This document shows positions 57,659 through 64,000 of a DNA stretch of 64,000 bases, one piece after another. Every line of letters begins with the position of its first letter. The first letter of the stretch is position 1. A program made the translations under genes and the position numbers. This DNA comes from Ephemerocybe angulata (lineage: Eukaryota; Basidiomycota; Agaricomycetes; Agaricales; Psathyrellaceae): the NCBI GenBank assembly GCA_013368325.1, contig JAACJK010000219.1, forward strand, positions 868,001 to 932,000, in the 5' to 3' direction. The notes beneath the pieces were generated by a model, which did not search any database, was not told the DNA's origin, and saw nothing but the letters and a program-made list of their open reading frames with translations.

Positions 57659-59467
57659 ATGAGCGTCCACTGCAGCGGCAAAGCAGATGGAGAGAAGAGG
57701 AGTGACGATCTAGAGGCCGCGACCAATGTCGATTGGGAGCTCGTTGACCCAGAACGCTGGTGGCGGACGCCCTACTCTTCTGTTTCATGGTCTTATGTCC
57801 CTCAAGACGAGGTCGTCAACAAACGAGTCGCCCTGCCACCATATCTTTGGCTTTCTTCTCTTCAAACAAGTCCAACCTCGTCTCTGGACCCCGAGGATGT
57901 AGCTCTCAACCCAGATCATGTGGGATGCAAAGTGGGAGAAGCCGCGGTCGCCTCTTACGAACGGGATGTCGGTTTTGGGCTCGACATCTACCCGACTGTC
58001 GACAGGAAATCCTGCGGTCTCCACCAGCCGCTTAATCTCTCCTTGAGCGAAGAAGACGCTGCGAATTGGATCGTTCGGTGGAAGGAGACGGTCAACGACT
58101 TCAAGCAAGTTCTGGATGCGGAAGATGGTGAAGACGGAGAGAGTTCCCTGTCCAGCTCAATAACAGAGTCCACTCGTAAGTTGACTCTCCAGTCATTGCT
58201 GTCCGTTGCTCACACCCTGCTAGGCTCTGCCCACTCGGCGGATTACTTCGCCATGCCAGCAACACCGGTCACCAAAGCTTCCTATGCCAACGTGCTTCTG
58301 AAGAACGTCTCACCGAGCAGCAGCATCCCCGATGACTCACATCCCGCCACTCCCTCGAAGAGCCTGAACGCATACGCCTCGTCCTTTGTTCCCAGCTCAG
58401 AAGCATCGGGTCTTTCAAGCTTTACGTTTCCGACCCTGAACCCGCCCAACAAGTCGACCACCAGGCTTACCACGGTGAAGATCAAGAAAGACGATCATGG
58501 CTTCTTCACTGATGCCCAGGTGGAGGACCCACCTCGCTCTCTGCCCTCTTTCTTGCACGACTCTGGCTCGCCTCGCCGCCGGACTCGGACATCCAAGACC
58601 CGGGAAATCGTCGATCGATTGCGGTCTAGTCAGGCTGACACCCTTGCGAAATGCATTAGCCAGAGCCCAAGCCCCATTTTCCATGACCTTAGCTTCATCC
58701 AGCCTCGGCTCAGCGTGTCCGAAGACGGTGGTGATCGTGATCGTGAATCCAGCCTTTCAACGCCCTCGTTGGAGGATGACGATGAAGGATGGATAGACGT
58801 TGGAGTCGAAGTTCAGTCTTCTACGAAAGCGAAGCGGGCACGCGATTTATTTCTTGCTCTAACGCGAAGGAGGACAGACTCGATTTCATCGGACCCTTCA
58901 AAGGAAGACACTGAAGACAAGACCACAGGTTATCCGTCACCACATTCCTCCCCATATAGCGAGGGATGGATTGAAGGTCCCACCGCCGTCGAAACAAGCC
59001 AACCGCAATCTAAACCGCCGGCGAAGCAACCCTCGGCGTGGTCTTCGGCGAAGTCTCAGCGAAAGAAGCAACACGTCGCCAAATCCTCCGTCAGTTCCAG
59101 CATCCCATCGACGTCCGTGAGCCCAACGCACCCCACTTTCCCGCCGACTGCCCCATCGCCATACATGGCCGTTCCAATGCTAAGCCCGTCACAGCTAGGA
59201 ATGATGGGCTCTCCGGCCCCAGCCCCGGTCCCCTACTTCTTCACTCCTGGGGCCCCACCATACCATGCCATGCCCCTATCGTACGTCAACGTTCCAGGGA
59301 CATTCTTAGCCCCTTCGCCCTTCGTTTCGGTACCCCTCCACCCGATGGCGCCTGCGGGTTATGGGGTGGCGCCGAAGGGGAAGATGAATGGAGCGTACCC
59401 GAGTTACCATCAGCAACCTAGGAAACTTCCCTCTGGTGGTGGGCATCCAGCTTACGGGAATTGGTAA
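57659..59467 (+). CDS. 602-residue intron-less protein of unknown function
   Basis: A single open frame of 602 codons, striking in a locus where nearly all genes are split. It starts MSVHCSGKADGEKRSDDLEA. The N-terminal third looks folded (ATNVDWELVDPERWWRTPYS, SWSYVPQDEVVNKRVALPPY, DAANWIVRWKETVNDFKQVL); a middle part is Ser-rich with DDHGFFTDAQVEDPPRSLPS, SKTREIVDRLRSSQADTLAK and DDDEGWIDVGVEVQSSTKAK; the C-terminal third is Pro/Ser/Tyr/Met-rich low complexity and ends GGGHPAYGNW. Basic Lys/Arg patches suggest possible nuclear location. I know no family for it. Codon pattern and length make it clearly coding. Confidence 0.75.
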   Translation: MSVHCSGKADGEKRSDDLEAATNVDWELVDPERWWRTPYSSVSWSYVPQDEVVNKRVALPPYLWLSSLQTSPTSSLDPEDVALNPDHVGCKVGEAAVASYERDVGFGLDIYPTVDRKSCGLHQPLNLSLSEEDAANWIVRWKETVNDFKQVLDAEDGEDGESSLSSSITESTRKLTLQSLLSVAHTLLGSAHSADYFAMPATPVTKASYANVLLKNVSPSSSIPDDSHPATPSKSLNAYASSFVPSSEASGLSSFTFPTLNPPNKSTTRLTTVKIKKDDHGFFTDAQVEDPPRSLPSFLHDSGSPRRRTRTSKTREIVDRLRSSQADTLAKCISQSPSPIFHDLSFIQPRLSVSEDGGDRDRESSLSTPSLEDDDEGWIDVGVEVQSSTKAKRARDLFLALTRRRTDSISSDPSKEDTEDKTTGYPSPHSSPYSEGWIEGPTAVETSQPQSKPPAKQPSAWSSAKSQRKKQHVAKSSVSSSIPSTSVSPTHPTFPPTAPSPYMAVPMLSPSQLGMMGSPAPAPVPYFFTPGAPPYHAMPLSYVNVPGTFLAPSPFVSVPLHPMAPAGYGVAPKGKMNGAYPSYHQQPRKLPSGGGHPAYGNW

Positions 59468-60146
59468 TAGATCCTTTCGCAGCAGCGACAGCGCTGTCTT
59501 CCTCAGTCGACCTCAGCTTCACTGCCTTCGTTCCTATTCTTATGTGTTCGATATATCGACATCATGCATTCTCTTCCTTCTTTCAAATCTCTCTTTCTCT
59601 TTCCCTCTCGCTCTTTCCTTCCTGCCATTTTTACTCTCACTTCATCACACATTATGCATGTTTCATCCCATATTTACCTCATCAATTGCACTCTCTCCAC
59701 TCTCTGTCTCTCTTGTTTCCCTTCCTGTGACTTGTGTTGTGCATTATCTGGACTTTTTATTTCCCCCCTTCCTCCGTTTCTTGGTCTGTGACTTTTGGTA
59801 CAAGGAGTAGCTGTAACTTTGTGAGTTGTCAATCGCATATTTTTTGAATGTCCGTCTTTCGCTATCCCCTCTTTCTCCGCTTCCGGCACTGCTTTCATCA
59901 CCTGCCCCTCGTCCTCGTGGTTTACGTCTGTCTTGTTTCCGTTCCGTATCCCTCATTTGGCCTTCACTGTCCCATAAACGTTATTACATTGCCATACCCT
60001 CATCGATAGCAATCTCGTTTCCCCCTTCTCTCCTCCGTAAACACGTCGGTACTGCGATGTAGATAGGCAAATGCACAGCCAGAACTTTGGTTAACGGCTC
60101 AACTTCCATAGCTGCAATCGGCCATGCGCCTCGGTGGGCGACAATA
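59468..60146. other. Convergent intergenic region, pyrimidine-rich
   Basis: 3' flanks of the 602-residue gene (+) and the cyclase-like gene (-). The plus strand is strongly C/T-rich (TCTTTCTCTTTCCCTCTCGC and similar). The short frames there are low-complexity artefacts. Confidence 0.5.
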
Positions 60147-61076
60147 CTAAGTCCTCCTCGTAGTATGAGCGAAAGCCCTGGCTGGAGATCCATCGACACC
60201 CTCAAATTTCATGGGTATTATACTGACGATCCATTCGATTTGTACCTGGGTGTCCTCATGGATCTGCAGAAGCAGTTTGTCGAGATTTGTCAAGTTCTCC
60301 GCGATTAGTCCATCCCCTCCAAGAAAAACCTCATGGAAGGCATACCCATCTTCACCTCCAACGCCGTTAAAGGGTGTTTCGTCTGGATTGGGAGTGTCCG
60401 ATCCAAATAGCCTGACGTACTTGGATGCGATGAGACGTTTGGCGACGGACGAGGAGAAATAGGGATGGTCGAAAAAGGAGGGAACCTGGGGTGGCGATGG
60501 CAGAGCATCCGTCTCGGAGTCCGGTTTAGGCGGGGTGGGACGGAGAGGAGGTATCATAGGGGGTGGAGATACTGCGTTTATCGAGGATGCAGATGCACCC
60601 GGGGTCGCATCGGTCGCAGCACTGGGGTACTGCCACCCAGTATGGACCAGCAGCATCTTGAACCTCCCACTATCAAGCCTGTCCTCCAGGGTCCCTGATT
60701 CTGACGACCCTGAAGGTCTACCAGATTCCGAGGTTCTCCCATTTTCCGCCCAAGCCAGTTCTAGGTCCTCCCATTCGATCTTTTGTCTTGGCTTCAATCC
60801 TCCCTGCGTACGACTCAAGTCGACCACCAGGGCTCTCCCCACGAGCTCGTCGAAACTGATCTGGTCTACCGTCCGCCCTCCTTCGACAAAATGGGCCGGA
60901 GCATCGATATGCGTCCCCGTGTGCGTTCCAAAATGCAGAGAACGAACTGCGTATCCATCCTTCTGCACTGTTGTGTGCGAGGAGATTTGTAGATCAGGGT
61001 CGCCAGGGTAGATAGTTGGGCGGGTCGTGGTGAGGGAGATGGAGTGTGTGAGGTCGATGAATTGGGAAGAGGTCAT
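60147..61076 (-). CDS. Cyclase / kynurenine formamidase-like metal hydrolase
   Basis: Single-exon gene for a protein of the PF04199 cyclase family (KynB and isatin hydrolase type), which use a bound metal to hydrolyse amides. The start at 61076 gives MTSSQFIDLTHSISLTTTRP and TIYPGDPDL. The metal-site signature is HFGTHTGTHIDAPAHFVEGG, followed by TVDQISFDELVGRALVVDLS. After LLVHTGWQYPS there is a Ser/Pro-rich insertion (residues about 180-215), then FFDHPYFSSSVAKRLIASKY, VRLFGSDTPNPDE, and FHEVFLGGDGLIAENLTNLD, typical of the family core. It ends ARAFAHTTRRT at 60147. The insertion makes it about 100 residues longer than bacterial KynB. Tryptophan degradation is a possible role but not proven. 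Confidence 0.88.
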   Translation of the reverse strand: MTSSQFIDLTHSISLTTTRPTIYPGDPDLQISSHTTVQKDGYAVRSLHFGTHTGTHIDAPAHFVEGGRTVDQISFDELVGRALVVDLSRTQGGLKPRQKIEWEDLELAWAENGRTSESGRPSGSSESGTLEDRLDSGRFKMLLVHTGWQYPSAATDATPGASASSINAVSPPPMIPPLRPTPPKPDSETDALPSPPQVPSFFDHPYFSSSVAKRLIASKYVRLFGSDTPNPDETPFNGVGGEDGYAFHEVFLGGDGLIAENLTNLDKLLLQIHEDTQVQIEWIVSIIPMKFEGVDGSPARAFAHTTRRT

Positions 61077-62029
61077 TACGAAGAGATAGTGATGAGTATG
61101 TAATGGAGGATAGCAGAGTTAGGGTATGTTGCAGTCCGATTCTTGGTTTCACGCTTGCGTCACGGTTCTGGGGAAACAGATGGGCGCCAATCTGCGCGTT
61201 GCGCAGATTTGGACAGATTGATGGGATCAGACAGCTCTCAAAGCGCCGGCCACCTCGATGCTCCTTGGATCCTACCATGACCTTCATTTTGCACAGTTGA
61301 ATATCTTGAAACTCATCCTGCCCTTCCTTCCCGTGAGCACTAATTTCCGCCAATATTTGCATTTGCAGACACATTGTCGTCCAACTGCCAGCGCCTCACC
61401 TCACCTCTCCGAGTAACCCTGCATGGGCATTGACCCCGCGAAATGACCGGAAAGCTTGCAGCCTTGCACATTGACAACAGAGTATATGGGATATAAATGA
61501 CTCGATACGGCATGGGCCCAGGGCAACACTGACTGGCAATCCCAGGGTCCTCAATAGTAAAATAGGAACCACAGTTTCCCAACTACCTGAACGAACGCTC
61601 AATCACCAAGCAGGTTGCCCTTCGACCAATTAAAGAGACTGCAAAGTTCTTTCACCAATAGTAATACGAAATAGACTTCAAGAACAGTGCACTGGTCGCC
61701 TGATGTACTTTGAACACGCGCAGTATGAGTTGTTTGTGAGTTGTGAAGCTAATCTCCACGCCGTCACTGTACATTAGTACCGCGCGATCTTGACATACCG
61801 TGGTAACCTCCGTCAATGAGGCTACGGGGAGTACATAACCCCTTGAGCGAATGATAAGAACTCCGAGTCAGTGTCTGGACACTCTTTCTTCTCCCAGCCT
61901 GCCTTTCGTTCCGTTCCCTTTCGTTTTACACTATCCTTATATGCTGGCTCCGAGTCCATAATTTCGCTCCGCTTAGTACTTGGCATCCAATTTAGGTGGT
62001 ACATCTACGCTTCATAACCTGGAACCAGG
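61077..62029. other. Divergent intergenic region
   Basis: Between the cyclase-like gene (-) and the 7-TM gene (+). Contains the inverted GCGCAGATTGG-like stretch near 61180-61220 (CAATCTGCGCGTTGCGCAGATT). No gene seen. Confidence 0.4.
61187..61208. repeat. Short palindrome in cyclase promoter region
   Basis: AATCTGCGC and GCGCAGATT are perfect inverted 9-mers separated by only GTT-class bases, about 115 bp upstream of the cyclase-like start. Possible regulatory site or chance. Confidence 0.5.
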
Positions 62030-63425
62030 ATGTTTCAGACGAACGACCTACTTGACCAGGTGTGCATTTTGGCTTCAGCCTGCTTAGAGGTAAGTTCTTT
62101 CCGTCTTGTCTTTCACACTTGCTAATCCTGTACCACTCACCACAGACACTGTTCTATGGTCAGTTTCCTCTCGAAACCCTCACGCCCATCTCCTCCCGAC
62201 ATGTTCAAATAGGTTTCTACGCATGTCTATTCATGCTTGCCGTGTACCTGATGACCAGGAAACAGCCAGGACAGGGACGGCCAGCAGCATCCAAGGTCAA
62301 GATAGGTTTCTCGCAGCTCCAGATCAACAGCAATCTTATGGTGTCCACACTTTTTCAACTTTGCAGGTCTTTCTCGGGGCTATTATTCTCATGTTCGTTA
62401 CCGCTACGTTGCACGAAGGTCAGTGCTTCACGCCCACGCACCTCCTTTCAGTTTCTCCGTATTGACAATGGTGTTTCGACTTGCTAGTGATCACAATATA
62501 CCGCGTGTTGCGAGCGTATGGGTTCATGCTGGGACCGAAGGGCACCCCGATTAGCTATATTCAAACCACAGCTTGGGATAACTATGCGCACACGGTCATG
62601 AATGGATTGATGGCGTGGATCGCGGACGCCCTCGTAGTGAGTGTAAGCGGTTCCCCTCTGTGCTGAGACTGAAGGTTCTGGCTTCTGCAGATATATCGGT
62701 GCTACCTCATCTGGGGAAATAGTTTCTACGTTATTATTTTACCCACAATAATCACTATTACTACAATGGGTATGCTGCATCGACTATCGACCTTTTCAGT
62801 ACCGAAGCTAACGAGCCGTAGGTGTCAACCTGACTCTGTGGATCTGGTGGAGGGTTCCTTTCACAGATTACAAAGGCATAACGGTTATCATGAATCTGGG
62901 ATACCCCTTTCTCTTTGCCCAGAACGTCCTGACTACTGGTCTTATTGCCTGGAAAATTATTCGGCAACATCGGAGGTCAAAGTCATCGGGCCTCGTTATG
63001 GTCACAACCTCAAATATGACCTTGGTGAGCGTAGCGAGGATCATCATAGAGAGTGCATTGCTCTATACCTTGATCCTCCTGCTGGTGATCATCTTCTACT
63101 TCTGGGGGCACCCGATGCAGTACGTCATCCGGGGCGCCATTATTCCTAGTATCGGTGAGTGCCCATGACTCTCCACAGCCATTCAACTATCTTATCATGC
63201 ATAGGAATCGTCTTCGTTCTCATTGCGATCCGTGTGCATGGTGCAAGAAATGATTTTGGCAGCTCGCAGACAACAACAGTTCCTACGTGGGTCTTGAGCG
63301 ATCACCCCGTATTCCGCCACACTCTTCGCGACGAAGAAGCATTATCCGACTACGACATCAAGTCCCCAGTGTGGAGCATGAAATTCCCGAAGGCAAAGTT
63401 AGCGTTCCGAAGCACCCAAGTTTAA
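62030..63425 (+). CDS. Basidiomycete-type 7-TM membrane protein
   Basis: Multi-exon integral membrane protein with about seven hydrophobic helices, of the expanded mushroom family with unknown ligand. The start at 62030 gives MFQTNDLLDQVCILASACLE. Next come ETLFYGQFPLETLT, IGFYACLFMLAVYLMTRKQ, VFLGAIILMFVTATLHEVIT, then the family-typical IYRCYLIWGNSFYVIILPTI. Further helices are GVNLTLWIWWRVPFTDYKGI, MNLGYPFLFAQNVLTTGLIA, and SVARIIIESALLYTLILLLV with IIFYFWGHPMQYVIRGAIIP. The C-terminal tail is short and cytosolic, containing a basic HGARNDFG and ending FRSTQV at 63425. At least six short introns. Family resemblance to GPCR-like proteins is structural only; no G-protein motif is evident. 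Confidence 0.8.
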
Positions 63426-64000
63426 ATGTTTAGTATCGTGCAGTGGAGGATTAGTCAGGGAGTGGAGAGTTTGGCCATTAGGGACAGGGACAGATTAATT
63501 TGGCGGTTGGTGAAACTCAGTGCGATGGACCCTACCTAGTATATTGGCGAGTGTATGCATTGTCATGACTCTGAATCACCGGTTTCTTTGGATTTTTTAA
63601 CCTACTGCTATCTGTAGTAACCTACTTTCTTTGATCAGCAGATAGTTATGCTTTGAAGAATGCTTTTGGCAAGTGTGTACCAGGTCTCATTCACATCCCT
63701 GGCCCAATTTTTAGCCTTCTTCGACCGATCCGGATGGGCCTTATTTGAGTGTGCCAGGTCCTCCTCGACATGGAGATCCCCAAGAACACATTCTGCAAGG
63801 CTGAACGTTTGAAGCCGTATCCAAGCACCTACAGAGTACTTCTTCAAGACCGAACGGTATTGCATTGGCGAGTTTAGACGCCCATGGACTTGCTCTAAGC
63901 GTCGACGACCTTCACTGTCAGATAGACTCAGATCGCAGCTAAATTCCACGAAAAGTAGCAAACAACAAAGCCAACGCCGGGGATATTTTATCTCTAAGGA
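63426..64000. other. Right-end intergenic region
   Basis: 3' flank of the 7-TM gene. AGTTTAGACGCCC at 63871-63883 is a site of the dispersed motif. The minus-strand frame 63635-63961 is unsupported. Confidence 0.4.

Noticed and set aside
59560..59760. Coding frames in the pyrimidine-rich region after 59467
   Set aside because: Three overlapping frames arise from low-complexity CTTT/CTCT sequence in a 3' flank.

Overview
The window is genomic DNA of a filamentous basidiomycete, most likely a mushroom-forming Agaricomycete. Genes are packed on both strands, broken by many short introns (about 50-65 bases), and the content fits: NACHT-ATPase (NLR-like) proteins, a basidiomycete-type 7-TM membrane protein, an F-box protein and a single-exon lineage-specific protein, beside core eukaryotic genes. 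No prokaryotic operon, plasmid, phage or CRISPR signal was seen.

Layout. Left part (1-40 kb): a C2-domain gene running off the left edge (-); an ER/Golgi L-type lectin (+); NACHT gene 1 (-); transportin/Kap104 (-); an FSH1-type serine hydrolase (-); the mitochondrial succinate/fumarate carrier SFC1 (-); a divergent double homeodomain-like gene (+); the SWR1 chromatin-remodelling ATPase (-); a PKA-type kinase joined closely, perhaps fused, to an uncharacterised domain (-); a second PKA-type kinase from a segmental duplication (-); a SET-domain methyltransferase (-); a tiny one-TM protein (+); a GNAT acetyltransferase (-). About 3.9 kb without a recognisable gene follows.

Right part (40-64 kb): an F-box protein (+), a degenerate tRNA-Asp-like element (-), then a NACHT cluster: NACHT2 (-, frameshifted), a deletion-derived NACHT pseudogene with two pairs of inverted first-exon fragments (-), a subtilisin-like protease (-), and the tandem pair NACHT3 and NACHT4 (+). 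Last come a two-exon unknown gene, a 602-residue single-exon unknown protein, a cyclase/kynurenine-formamidase-like protein and a 7-TM protein.

The most interesting theme is the NACHT family. Four near full-length copies and at least five exon-1 fragments share a short N-terminal block (FFPNAHAFQLDRLEYTHT type). A short DNA motif, GGGCGYCTAATT, lies 100-160 bp before every NACHT first exon, and recurs downstream of three of the copies and elsewhere. The family shows active birth and death: tandem duplication, exon-1 duplication, frameshift, premature stop, internal deletion and local repeat expansion. This is the pattern expected of a fungal incompatibility or immune-receptor family; that function is inferred, not shown.
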